Notes under the pieces: model-generated
What the model was told of the DNA's origin: nothing
What the model saw: only the letters and a program-made list of their open reading frames with translations
The model's database searches: none
Part shown: piece by piece, positions 8,030-16,716 of the stretch
Layout of the letters: the number at the start of each line of letters is the position of its first letter
Position numbering within the stretch: the stretch's first letter is position 1
Origin: JASGDN01 sp049841275
GTDB taxonomy: Bacteria; Chloroflexota; Chloroflexia; Thermomicrobiales; UBA6265
NCBI GenBank assembly: GCA_049841275.1
Contig: JASGDN010000086.1
Location: 124,001-188,000, forward strand
DNA length: 64,000 bases
Reading direction: 5' to 3'
Position numbers and translations under genes: made by a program

Positions 8030-9268
8030 TTACGGCAGCAGGTGCGTCGCGAACCGAAGCGCTTCCTCGAAAACACGATCCGGCACCAGGCGCTGCAATT
8101 CCTCGGCCAGCATCGATTCGTTATCCGGGCGCTTCGAATACACCATGCGGCTCACCAGCGGCATCGTCGGCAGCTCGCTGGAGGTGATCATGTCGTCTTC
8201 GTCGGTGCGTTCGACCTTGAAGACACCGGGATGCTCGCCCGTTGCCACCAACTCCACGCTGCGCAACGAGAACTTCGCCATCGCACTCTTGTCGGGAATC
8301 AGGCGCACCTGCAACGTCCGCTGCCGGTCTCCGTTCCGAGCCAGCAATGGCACCCACGACGCACCGGCGCGCTGGTCCAACGGGTCGATCGCCTCCCAGC
8401 CGAGCCGGCTTCCGAGCCAGCCGACGATCAGCAGCGCCGACGCCAGACCGGAGGAACCATCCGTGCGCGTGTCGGCGTATGCGACCGTCACACTATCGAT
8501 CGTCTGCAGGCAGTCCTGCGAATCATCGCCATCGAAGAACTGCGCGATCAACTGCCGCCAGGTGCCGAGCCGCAGCCAGGTGAAGTCTCCGATGATCGCG
8601 TGGTGGAAGTCGGCATCCACAAGATCGCGCAACGCCGCCACGCCGCGCACATCGCGGCCAAGCTGGGCGCTATCCACGATCAGGCGGTCGACAATCGCCA
8701 GCAAGTCGTGGAAGAGCGGACTCCGCGCGAAGTCACCGCTCGGCCACCACAGGTAATTCGGCAGCTCGGACATCAGCAGCGGGGAGACCACGCTGGCCAG
8801 CCGTCCAGCCTCGCGCGCGTCGGCGCTGATCGTGATCGTCTCGAATTTCAGGCTGGCGTCCTTCTTTTCGTCGCCCTGTGCCTGGTCGCGCAGTTCCACA
8901 CGCACCGTGTAGGGGATCGTCTCTTCCGCGCCATCATCGGAGGTTCGCAGGATCAGGATCACGGTGCGGGATGGCAGGAAGTCGCGCAGGTGCCCGACGC
9001 TGCTGGCGATGAGTCCGGCATCCTTCTCGGATGGCGCCACGGCCACCAGGTTCAGCGTCGTGGCCCGCATCAGGCCGCCGCCGTACCCCGCAACATCCGG
9101 GTCGATCTCGTCGAAACCCCGCGGACGGTCCTGCATGCCGCCGACCTGTTCCCAGAGCTTCGCGACTTCGTCGTAGATAGCCCCGGTGTCGATGGAATCC
9201 GTCGTCCATTCCGCCATGTAGACGGGGCGGTGCGACGATTCAGGGGCCATAGGGGTCGATGTAGACAT
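8030..9268 (-). CDS. opcA: Glucose-6-phosphate dehydrogenase assembly protein OpcA
   Basis: A 412-residue protein of the OpcA family, found beside zwf in cyanobacteria, actinobacteria and some Chloroflexota. OpcA is an allosteric partner needed for full G6PDH activity. Family-like segments include SRTVILILR, SELPNYLWWPSGD near residues 160-175, and LGSRLGWEA. The ATG at 9268 has GAGGAG at good spacing; ten upstream codons in frame are unlikely to be used. It lies 72 bp downstream of zwf, the usual order. It indicates that glucose 6-phosphate oxidation is controlled after translation here. Confidence 0.9.
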   Translation of the reverse strand: MSTSTPMAPESSHRPVYMAEWTTDSIDTGAIYDEVAKLWEQVGGMQDRPRGFDEIDPDVAGYGGGLMRATTLNLVAVAPSEKDAGLIASSVGHLRDFLPSRTVILILRTSDDGAEETIPYTVRVELRDQAQGDEKKDASLKFETITISADAREAGRLASVVSPLLMSELPNYLWWPSGDFARSPLFHDLLAIVDRLIVDSAQLGRDVRGVAALRDLVDADFHHAIIGDFTWLRLGTWRQLIAQFFDGDDSQDCLQTIDSVTVAYADTRTDGSSGLASALLIVGWLGSRLGWEAIDPLDQRAGASWVPLLARNGDRQRTLQVRLIPDKSAMAKFSLRSVELVATGEHPGVFKVERTDEDDMITSSELPTMPLVSRMVYSKRPDNESMLAEELQRLVPDRVFEEALRFATHLLP

Positions 9269-9340
9269 GGTTCTGCTCCTCGCCATTCCCGGACGCAAAC
9301 ACGGCGGCTGCCACCGGAGTGCAGGATCGCCGTGTCCCGC

Positions 9341-11002
9341 CTACGGTCGACGCCACTCCCGGCCTTCGCGGCGCAGCATGGAGTCGGATTTCGCCGGCCC
9401 CCATGTGCCCGATTCGTACGGATAGGTTGGGATCGCGTCGTGCTCCCAGGCGTCGAGAATCGGCTGCATCAGCGTCCAGGCCGTCTCCACCTCGTCTCGG
9501 CGAGCGAAGAGGGTCGGGTCGCCGAGCATCGCATCGAGCAGCAGGCGCTCGTAGGCATCCGGTCCGGCCTCACCGAACGACTGGCCGTAGAGGAAGTCCA
9601 TGCGCACCGGACGCAGTTGCATCGACGGTCCCGGCACCTTTGCCGCGAACTTGAGGGCGATGCCTTCATCCGGCTGGATGCGCATCGTGATGACATTTGG
9701 CGTGAGATCGAGGTCGCCGCCGGTCTGGAACATCAGGTGCGGCACCTGCTTAAACTCGACGGCGATTTCGGTCACACGGCGCGGCAGGCGCTTGCCGGTG
9801 CGGAGGTAGAATGGCACGCCGGCCCAGCGCCAGTTCTCGATACCCAGCTCCATTGCCACGAAGGTCTCCGTGCGGGAACCGGGACGCACGCCGCGCTCGT
9901 CGCGGTAGGCGCCGACCGGACGCCCGTTCTGGAATCCCGCCTCGTACTGGGCCCGCACGACTTTCTCAGCCACGGCATCTTCGGATGGTGTGACCACGGC
10001 GCGGAGGACCTTCACCTTCTCATCGCGAAGCGCATTGCCGTTGAAGAGGGCAGGCGGTTCCATCGCGATCACGGCGAGCAGTTGGAGGATGTGGCTCTGC
10101 ACCATGTCGCGCAGGGCGCCGGAATCCTCGTAGTAGCCGCCGCGCCCTTCCACGCCGATCGACTCCGCCACCGTGATCTGGACGTGATCGACGTACTGCC
10201 GGTTCCAGACCGGCTCGAAGAGGGTGTTCGCGAAGCGGAAGGCAAGGACGTTCTGAACCGTCTCCTTCCCCAGATAGTGGTCGATGCGGTAGATCTGGCG
10301 CTCGGAGAAGACCGCGCCGATCTCGGCGTTCAGCGCGCGGGCGGAATCGACATCGCGGCCGAATGGCTTCTCGATGACGATGCGGTTCCAGCTGCCGGTA
10401 CGGCTGTAGTAGATATCCTGCCGCTTGGCAAGCCCGGACTTGCCAAGATGCTGGATGATCGGCCCGTAGAAGGTCGGCGAGGTGGCGAGATAGTAGAGCC
10501 GGTTGCCCGCCGCCCGGCGCTCCTCGTCGATCACGTCCAGCCGTTGCTTGAGTTCGGTGTAGACATCCTCCGAGTCGAAGGACCCCTTCACATAGAAGAG
10601 TCCCTTCGCGAAGAGATTCCACGACTCCTCGGTAACCGGGGCGCGGGCGCCCTTCTTCACCGCCTCGTACATCTCGCTGCGGAACGTCTCATCGTCCCAG
10701 TCGCGATGCGAGACGCCGACGATGGAGAACCCTTCCGGCAGCGGGTGCCCGACCGCGAGATCGTAGAGCGACGGCATCAGCTTGCGGGCGGTGAGATCTC
10801 CGGTGACGCCGAAGATGACCATCACGCACGGGGCGGGCACGCGCTCCAGCTGCAGCCCCGTGCGCAAGGGGTTCGTGTTGCGCTGGTGCAGTTCCTCGCC
10901 GAAGTCGAACTGATGCCCGACGTGATCGGCCTCTCCCTCCTGGAATTCTGGCGGAGTGTACTGGGTCGGGATGTCCTGGACATCGAGCTCTGTCTTCGGC
11001 AT
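9341..11002 (-). CDS. zwf: Glucose-6-phosphate 1-dehydrogenase
   Basis: A 553-residue NADP-dependent enzyme for the first step of the oxidative pentose phosphate pathway. The NADP site IFGVTGDLTARKL lies near residue 63. The substrate-binding motif RIDHYLGKETVQN carries the catalytic His-Lys region near residue 240. EKPFGRD and the C-terminal TWGP are also typical. The start at 11002 is supported by AGAGGA. The roughly 50-residue N-terminal extension before the Rossmann fold is longer than in E. coli Zwf but common in actinobacterial-type enzymes. Confidence 0.96.
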   Translation of the reverse strand: MPKTELDVQDIPTQYTPPEFQEGEADHVGHQFDFGEELHQRNTNPLRTGLQLERVPAPCVMVIFGVTGDLTARKLMPSLYDLAVGHPLPEGFSIVGVSHRDWDDETFRSEMYEAVKKGARAPVTEESWNLFAKGLFYVKGSFDSEDVYTELKQRLDVIDEERRAAGNRLYYLATSPTFYGPIIQHLGKSGLAKRQDIYYSRTGSWNRIVIEKPFGRDVDSARALNAEIGAVFSERQIYRIDHYLGKETVQNVLAFRFANTLFEPVWNRQYVDHVQITVAESIGVEGRGGYYEDSGALRDMVQSHILQLLAVIAMEPPALFNGNALRDEKVKVLRAVVTPSEDAVAEKVVRAQYEAGFQNGRPVGAYRDERGVRPGSRTETFVAMELGIENWRWAGVPFYLRTGKRLPRRVTEIAVEFKQVPHLMFQTGGDLDLTPNVITMRIQPDEGIALKFAAKVPGPSMQLRPVRMDFLYGQSFGEAGPDAYERLLLDAMLGDPTLFARRDEVETAWTLMQPILDAWEHDAIPTYPYESGTWGPAKSDSMLRREGREWRRP

Positions 11003-11135
11003 GAGGCAATCCTCTGTACGGGAAACAGGAAGGCCGGATTCGATGGAGGAGTTGTGGCGAATGGAGTGCTGCCGGGACGACGGCTCCATTGCCGGAGATG
11101 GTGGAAAGCCGGTGGACGGACCTGGCCATCGGAAT

Positions 11136-11165
11136 GCTTGCCCCGGACGTGTCGCCGGGGCAAGC
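11136..11165 (-). terminator. Hairpin terminator after gnd
   Basis: GCTTGCCCCGG (11136-11146) pairs perfectly with 11155-11165 around an 8-nt loop, 20 bp beyond the gnd stop. No U-tract follows. Confidence 0.65.
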
Positions 11166-11185
11166 GCGTAGCGTACCGCGAACGC

Positions 11186-12628
11186 CTAGTGCGTTTCGAG
11201 AGTGCCCCACTCAGTGTGGAACACGCCGTCCTTGTCCAGACGGCGATACGTGTGGGCGCCGAAGAAGTCGCGCTGCCCCTGGATCATGTTGGCGGAGGTG
11301 AACTCCGAGCGATAGGAATCGATGTACCCGAGCGCCGTACTCAACGCCAGCGCCGGGACGCCGCGCTGCGCCGCGATCGTCACCGCCGTGCGCAGGCCGC
11401 CGGTGTTCGCATTGACCTCGTTCGCGAAATACGGATCGACCAGCAGGTTGTCGATCTGCTTGCCACCCGCGAAGGCCTCCATGATCGGATTCAGCAACTT
11501 CGCGCGGATGATGCAGCCGGCCTTCCAGATGCGGGCGATCTCCGAGAGGTTGAGGTTCCAGCTGTAGGTATCGGATGCCGCCTGCAGCAGGGCCATGCCC
11601 TGTGCGTAGGAGGAGATCTTCGCCACGTAGAGGGCGTTCTCCAGCGCGGCGATCGTCGCCTCCTTGTCGAGCGCCGGCAACGCGGAGACATCCGGGCCGT
11701 GCAGGATCGTGCTGGCGCGCACGCGCTTCTCCTTCATGGAGGAGAGGATGCGGGCGTTCACGGCGGCATTGATGACCGGCGTGGCCGTCCCGAGCTCGTA
11801 GGAGCTCTGGCTGGTCCAGCGGCCCGTGCCCTTCTGCTCCGCCGTGTCGAGGATGTGGTCGATCAGCGGCGTATCCGTCTCCGGGTCGATGTAGCGGAGG
11901 ACGCGCTCCGTGACCTCGATCAGGAAGGAATCGAGCTTGCCTTCGTTCCACTTGGCGAAGACATCGGCGATCTCCCCGGCGGACATCCCAAGCGCCTTAC
12001 GCATGATGTCGTACGTCTCGGCGATCAGTTCCATGTCACCGTATTCGATCCCGTTGTGGACCGTCTTGACGTAATGACCAGAACCGCCAGGACCGATGTG
12101 GGTAACGCAGGGACCGGAATCGGAGACGGCGGCGATCGCCGTCAGCATCGGCTCTAGTTCCTTGTAGGCATCCGCCGGGCCACCCGGCATCAGGCTCGGT
12201 CCCCAGAGCGCGCCTTCCTCACCGCCGGAGACACCCATGCCCACGAAGTTGAAGCCGAGCGTATCGACTTCGTGCGAGCGGCGCTCGGTATCCTGGAAGA
12301 AGGAGTTGCCGCCATCGATCAGGATGTCGCCCGGCTCGAGATACTCGGCCAGTTCCTGGATCACGGCGTCGACCGGGGCGCCAGCCTTCACCATCAGGAG
12401 GATGCGACGCGGACGCTCCAGCGCGGCGACGAACTCCGGGATCGTGGTCGTGCCGAGGATCGAGGTTCCCTGCGCCTTCTCGGTCAGGAATGCCTCGGTC
12501 ACCGCCGTGGTGCGGTTGTAGACGGCGGGGGCGAACCCGTTGCGCTCCAGGTTGAGCGCGAGGTTCTCGCCCATGACAGCCAGTCCGACGACGCCGACGT
12601 GACGCCGCTCCTGCGATGCGTTGCTCAT
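11186..12628 (-). CDS. gnd: 6-phosphogluconate dehydrogenase, decarboxylating
   Basis: A 480-residue NADP-dependent dehydrogenase producing ribulose 5-phosphate and CO2. Motifs are VVGLAVMGENLALN near residue 12, VGMGVSGGEEGALWGPS near residue 125, and GPGGSGHYVKTVHNGIEYGDM near residues 178-198, which contains the catalytic Lys and the HNGIEY signature. The length and layout match dimeric bacterial Gnd. The ATG at 12628 was chosen because the upstream 41 in-frame codons show no homology. Hairpins lie on both flanks (11136-11165 downstream, 12897-12928 upstream). Confidence 0.97.
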   Translation of the reverse strand: MSNASQERRHVGVVGLAVMGENLALNLERNGFAPAVYNRTTAVTEAFLTEKAQGTSILGTTTIPEFVAALERPRRILLMVKAGAPVDAVIQELAEYLEPGDILIDGGNSFFQDTERRSHEVDTLGFNFVGMGVSGGEEGALWGPSLMPGGPADAYKELEPMLTAIAAVSDSGPCVTHIGPGGSGHYVKTVHNGIEYGDMELIAETYDIMRKALGMSAGEIADVFAKWNEGKLDSFLIEVTERVLRYIDPETDTPLIDHILDTAEQKGTGRWTSQSSYELGTATPVINAAVNARILSSMKEKRVRASTILHGPDVSALPALDKEATIAALENALYVAKISSYAQGMALLQAASDTYSWNLNLSEIARIWKAGCIIRAKLLNPIMEAFAGGKQIDNLLVDPYFANEVNANTGGLRTAVTIAAQRGVPALALSTALGYIDSYRSEFTSANMIQGQRDFFGAHTYRRLDKDGVFHTEWGTLETH

Positions 12629-12818
12629 GTGATGGGTACTTCCTTCGTATGGGCGCTCTACGCGCTGATGACGTTGGACGTCCGGTTCCGTGAATTGGCG
12701 TTCGATTCTACCCTGCCGATGACCGGAAACCCCTCTGGTACTGACGAGCATCTGGTGATCGGCCGGGTGTTTTGAAAAACTCGAGGCCCCATGTCATCCT
12801 GGGCGACGGTCAGTACCC

Positions 12819-12861
12819 CATCTCTTGTCATTCTTCGCTTTGCTCAGAATGACAAGAGATG
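12819..12861. repeat. REP-like palindrome
   Basis: A perfect 16-bp stem (12819-12834 with 12846-12861) flanks an 11-nt loop. On the minus strand the core reads GTCATTCTGAGCAAAGCGAA, then GAATGAC. This resembles a short palindromic motif I recall as abundant between genes in several Chloroflexota and other genomes. Only one copy is in this window, so its repeated nature is inference. Confidence 0.5.
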
Positions 12862-12896
12862 ATGACTCGTGCGGCAGTTCGCTCGTGCACGGGTGT

Positions 12897-12928
12897 GGGA
12901 GGAGCATTCGGTATCGAATGCTCCTCCC
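12897..12928 (-). terminator. Hairpin terminator after tal
   Basis: GGGAGGAGCATTCG (12897-12910) pairs with 12915-12928 around a 4-nt loop, 8 bp beyond the tal stop. It has no U-tract. Confidence 0.7.
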
Positions 12929-12936
12929 AACGGTGA

Positions 12937-14070
12937 TTACTCGGCGGAGGCACCAGCAAGGGCCGTCCGCTTCGCCTCGACATCGGCCAGCAGGCCGTCG
13001 TAGGAGGTGATGAAGGTCGTAATGCCTTCGTCCTCCAGCTGGGCCGTGATCTGGTCGATGGAGAGGCCGACCTTCGCAAGATCCTCCAGCACCGCGTGGG
13101 CGCCGGCGAGGTCCGCGTCGACGGTGCGGGCCACCACGCCATGATCGAGGAAGGCCTCGATCGTCGCGATCGGCGCGGTATTCACCGTCTCCGGACCGAT
13201 CAGCGTCTCGACGTAGAGCACGTCGCTGTAGGCCTTGTTCTTCGTGCCGGTGCTGGCCCACAGCGGGCGCTGCACCTGGGCGCCAGCAGCCGCCAGCGGC
13301 GCGAAGCGGTCGCCCTTGAAGAGATCGAGGAACTTCTCGTAAGCCAGCTGCGCGTTTGCAACCGCGACCTTGCCCTTCAGCGAGGCCGCAAGGTCGGCGT
13401 GCTCGCCACCCTCGGCGATCACGCCATCGAGCTGCTTGTCGGCCAGCGTATCGACGCGGCTGACAAAGAAGGACGCCACGGAAGCAATGCCGGAAACGGC
13501 CTCACCCTTCGCCTGGCGTTCCTCCAGGGCCTCGATGAAGGCCAGCGCCACCCGCTCGTAGTTGGCAAGCGAGAAGAGCAGCGTGACGTTGATGTTGATG
13601 CCCTCGGAAAGCAGCGTGCGGATGGCGGGAACGCCTTCCTCCGTGCCGGGGACCTTGATCATCACGTTCGAACGATTGACCGCATTCCAGAGGGTGCGGG
13701 CGTTCTCCAGGGTGCCCTCGGTGTCGCGCGCCAGCGACGGCAGGACCTCGATGGAGACGAACCCATCGGTGCCATTGCTCTCGTCGTAGACCGGGCGGAA
13801 GAGATCGCAGGTGTCCTGGATATCCTTCACGGCGACGGTCTGGAAGATCTCGGCAGCGGACTTGCCCTCGCCCAGCTGGGCCTGGATGTCCTCGTCGTAG
13901 GCATCGGAACCGGCGATCGCCTTCTGGAAGATGCTCGGGTTCGAGGTGACGCCGCGAATGCCGGTGTCGATCGCTTGCTTGAGCGCACCGTTCGCCAGCA
14001 GCGCGCGAGAGATGTCGTCCTGCCAGACGGATTGGTCCTGCTCGGTGTGGAGCTTCTGAATCGGGTTCAT
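12937..14070 (-). CDS. tal: Transaldolase
   Basis: A 377-residue transaldolase of the longer actinobacterial/cyanobacterial type. It transfers a dihydroxyacetone unit between sedoheptulose 7-phosphate and glyceraldehyde 3-phosphate. The N-terminal GVTSNPSIFQKAI motif lies near residue 40, and NVMIKVPGTEEG (about 135-146) carries the Schiff-base Lys. The C-terminal part includes QRPLWASTGTKN. It follows tkt by 68 bp without a hairpin, so the two are probably one transcript. Confidence 0.96.
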   Translation of the reverse strand: MNPIQKLHTEQDQSVWQDDISRALLANGALKQAIDTGIRGVTSNPSIFQKAIAGSDAYDEDIQAQLGEGKSAAEIFQTVAVKDIQDTCDLFRPVYDESNGTDGFVSIEVLPSLARDTEGTLENARTLWNAVNRSNVMIKVPGTEEGVPAIRTLLSEGININVTLLFSLANYERVALAFIEALEERQAKGEAVSGIASVASFFVSRVDTLADKQLDGVIAEGGEHADLAASLKGKVAVANAQLAYEKFLDLFKGDRFAPLAAAGAQVQRPLWASTGTKNKAYSDVLYVETLIGPETVNTAPIATIEAFLDHGVVARTVDADLAGAHAVLEDLAKVGLSIDQITAQLEDEGITTFITSYDGLLADVEAKRTALAGASAE

Positions 14071-14138
14071 GTCCCTGTCCTCTCAGTCGTGTCCGAAGGA
14101 TGCTTCGTTGTCATCCCCGGAGTCGCGATGAATGCCGA

Positions 14139-16277
14139 TCAGGAATGACCGTCGCCGCCGGTCGCCTGCTTGCCCGCCGTCTCACCGGTCAGGTAGGCCA
14201 CATCGACCTCATCGGCCAGCGCTCCCTTGCCCAGCAGGCGGAGAGCCGTGGCGGCGACGTGTTCCTTCGTGAAGCCGAAGTACTTGAGCACCTCCGCGCC
14301 CGGCGCCGATTCGCCGTAACGGTCGATCCCGACCTGGGCGCCGTTGTCGCCGGTGTACTTGAACCACGGGGCGGTCACACCGGCCTCGACGGAGACACGG
14401 GCGCTGCCCTTCGGCCCGAGCACCGATTCGCGGTAATCTGCCGGCTGGGCGTCGAAGAGCTCCGTGCTGGGCATGGAGACGACGCGCGCCTGCACGCCAT
14501 GCTCGGCCAGCAGGTCCTTCGCCTTCAGCGAAAGTTCGACCTCGGAGCCGGTGGCGATGAAGGTGACATCCGGCGTACCGTCGGCGTGGGCGAGGATGTA
14601 ACCACCCTTGGCGACGTTGCCCTTCACCTTCTCGGGATCGAGCACAGCCAGATCCTGCCGCGAGAAGACCAGCACGCAGGCCTCGCCCCGCTCGACGGCG
14701 AGCTTCCACGCCTCGGCAGTCTCGTTCGCATCCGCCGGGCGGTAGACGGTCAGCTTCGGGATCAGCCGGAGCGAAGCCGTCTGCTCGACCGCCTCGTGCG
14801 TCGGGCCATCCTCACCAACCGCGATGCTGTCGTGCGTGAAGACGTAGATCGAGTGCAGGTGGCTCAGCGCACCGAGGCGGATGCTGGGCCGCATGTAGTC
14901 GGAGAAGGGCAGGAAAGTGGCGGAGAACGGAATGATGCCGCCGTGCGCGGCCAGGCCGTTCACGATGCTGCCCATGCCGTGCTCGCGGATACCGAAATGG
15001 ATGTTGCGGCCGCTGTAGTCGGCCGGCCCGCCGACCTCACCCTGCGCATCGTCGGGGACGCTGCCCGGCGCCTGGAAGTCGCCGCCCTTCTTCAGCGCGG
15101 TGTTGGTGGAGGGGTTGAGGTCTGCCGAGCCGCCGATGAAGGTCGGGAGCTTCGCGAAGAAGCCGTTGAGGACCTCGCCAGACGCCTTGCGGGTAGCCAT
15201 CGCCTTGGTGCCAGCCGGCCAGACCGGGATCTCGCTGTCCCAGCCCTCCGGCAGTTCACCCGCCATCGCGGCGAGGAAGCTGGCGGCCTCCGCCGGATAC
15301 TCCGCCTGGTAGGCGGCGAAGCGGGTATCCCAGTCGGATTCTGCCTCCTTGCCCTTGGTCAGCGCCTCGCGGAAGTGCGCGGCGACCTCGTCCGGCACGA
15401 AGAAGGCCGGCTCGGTCGGGATGCCGAGGTATTCCTTGGTGAGGGTCACCTCGTCCGGACCGAGCGGCGAGCCGTGGACACCGAAGGTTCCGGCCTTGTT
15501 CGGGGAGCCGTAGCCGATGATCGTCTGCGCGCAGATGATGCTCGGGCGCTCCGTCTCGGCCCTGGCAGCCTCGATCGCGGCCTTCACCGCTGCCGGGTCC
15601 ATCCCGTCGATCGATTGGACGTGCCAGCCGAGGGCTTCGAAGCGGGCGGGGACATCCTCCGACATGGAGATGTTGGCGGTACCGGCGAGCGTGATGTGAT
15701 TCTGGTCGTAGAGATAGATGAGCTTGCCGAGCTTCAGGTTGCCGGCGATGCTTGCCGCCTCGAAGGCGACGCCCTCCACGATGTCGCCGTCAGAGACAAC
15801 CCCGTAGGTGTAGTGATCGACGATCTCGTGTCCCGGCTTGTTGTAGGTCGCGGCGAGGAAACGCTCTGCGATGGCGAGACCGACGCCGTTGGCGAAGCCC
15901 TGGCCGAGCGGCCCAGTGGTAACCTCGACGCCCGGTGTCACGCCGCGCTCCGGATGGCCCGGGGTCTTCGAACCGAGCTGGCGGAAGTTCTTCACTTCCT
16001 CGATCGGCAGGTCGTATCCGGTGAGGTGAAGCAACGAGTAGATGAGGGCGGAGCCATGCCCGGCGGAGAGCACGAAGCGGTCGCGGTCGGCCCACTGCGG
16101 GTGCTGCGGGTTGTGCTTCAGGAAGTCCTGCCAGAGCACGTAGGCCATCGGCGCCGCGCCGAGCGGCAGGCCAGGATGACCGGAGTTTGCCGCCTGGACG
16201 GCATCCATCGAAAGCGTGCGGATCGCATTGATCGCCGCGGTCTGGAGATCGGTCGTGCTTGCGGTGGCTGTTGCCAC
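14139..16277 (-). CDS. tkt: Transketolase
   Basis: A 712-residue thiamine-diphosphate enzyme of the non-oxidative pentose phosphate pathway. Motifs are NSGHPGLPLGAAPMA near residue 31, GPLGQGFANGVG near residue 122, and the TPP site SDGDIVEGV...YDQN, where the usual GDG is SDG. The pyrimidine domain has FLPFSDYMRPSIRL, and HDSIAVGEDGPTHEAVE follows. The start is a GTG at 16277 with AAGGAGG five bases upstream. It is the first gene of the pentose phosphate run on this strand, so the main promoter should lie in 16278-16716. Confidence 0.97.
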   Translation of the reverse strand: MATATASTTDLQTAAINAIRTLSMDAVQAANSGHPGLPLGAAPMAYVLWQDFLKHNPQHPQWADRDRFVLSAGHGSALIYSLLHLTGYDLPIEEVKNFRQLGSKTPGHPERGVTPGVEVTTGPLGQGFANGVGLAIAERFLAATYNKPGHEIVDHYTYGVVSDGDIVEGVAFEAASIAGNLKLGKLIYLYDQNHITLAGTANISMSEDVPARFEALGWHVQSIDGMDPAAVKAAIEAARAETERPSIICAQTIIGYGSPNKAGTFGVHGSPLGPDEVTLTKEYLGIPTEPAFFVPDEVAAHFREALTKGKEAESDWDTRFAAYQAEYPAEAASFLAAMAGELPEGWDSEIPVWPAGTKAMATRKASGEVLNGFFAKLPTFIGGSADLNPSTNTALKKGGDFQAPGSVPDDAQGEVGGPADYSGRNIHFGIREHGMGSIVNGLAAHGGIIPFSATFLPFSDYMRPSIRLGALSHLHSIYVFTHDSIAVGEDGPTHEAVEQTASLRLIPKLTVYRPADANETAEAWKLAVERGEACVLVFSRQDLAVLDPEKVKGNVAKGGYILAHADGTPDVTFIATGSEVELSLKAKDLLAEHGVQARVVSMPSTELFDAQPADYRESVLGPKGSARVSVEAGVTAPWFKYTGDNGAQVGIDRYGESAPGAEVLKYFGFTKEHVAATALRLLGKGALADEVDVAYLTGETAGKQATGGDGHS

Positions 16278-16716
16278 GATATCCTCCTTGATACCAACCG
16301 TAGAAGTGCCATCGTCAGACCGGGTGATGCCTTGACCCGTCCCTATATGAAGCGGAAACCTTCGGTTGTCGCCCGGAGTCCGGGGACGGTGGGAATGGGC
16401 GTGGGAGGCAGGCGGCAGGATGCGCCCACACTCCTACTTGTATGGTCCATTATGGCACGCCCGGCAAGGCAAAACCGGGGTTCGTGTACCGATCGGTACG
16501 CGGCCCCCGATGAAACGATTTCACCGCCGACGGGGAGCCTTCGCAGCACGAAATTCCCAGGCATTCCCGGTCGTCCCACGCTGCAGTGATGATGCCTGGC
16601 CGGCGCTGGAATCCCCCTCCGGCGACCGTCCGCGCACGCTGGAACGACCACGGACGAAGCCAGGAACAACCCGGCTCCGCCCGCGGTCACCCTTGGATGA
16701 AATCCCCCTGCCCCAC
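16278..16716. other. Intergenic region upstream of tkt
   Basis: This 439-bp gap lies between the znuA-like stop and the tkt start, both on the minus strand. I see no gene, tRNA or strong hairpin. A TATAGG on the minus strand near 16345 could be a -10 box for tkt, but no clear -35 was found. Confidence 0.4.

Larger units (their letters stand above)
12629..12936. other. Intergenic region between tal and gnd
   Basis: This 308-bp gap holds a REP-like palindrome (12819-12861) and the tal terminator (12897-12928). The gnd promoter probably lies between 12640 and 12800, with a possible -10 TAGAAT on the minus strand near 12705, but I found no matching -35. No gene is seen. Confidence 0.5.

Noticed and set aside
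6800..12157. A 5.4-kb open frame on the plus strand opposite rpiA, pgl, opcA, zwf and gnd
   Set aside because: It is the antisense of several well-identified enzymes; in GC-rich genes the complementary frame often lacks stops. The translation is Arg/His/Val-rich with no domain, and there is no ribosome site.
14100..16589. A long plus-strand open frame opposite transketolase
   Set aside because: Antisense shadow of tkt with no recognisable protein features.
16278..16716. Possible tRNA or small RNA upstream of tkt
   Set aside because: I looked for a TPsiC-like GTTCGANTCC segment and an acceptor stem and found neither.
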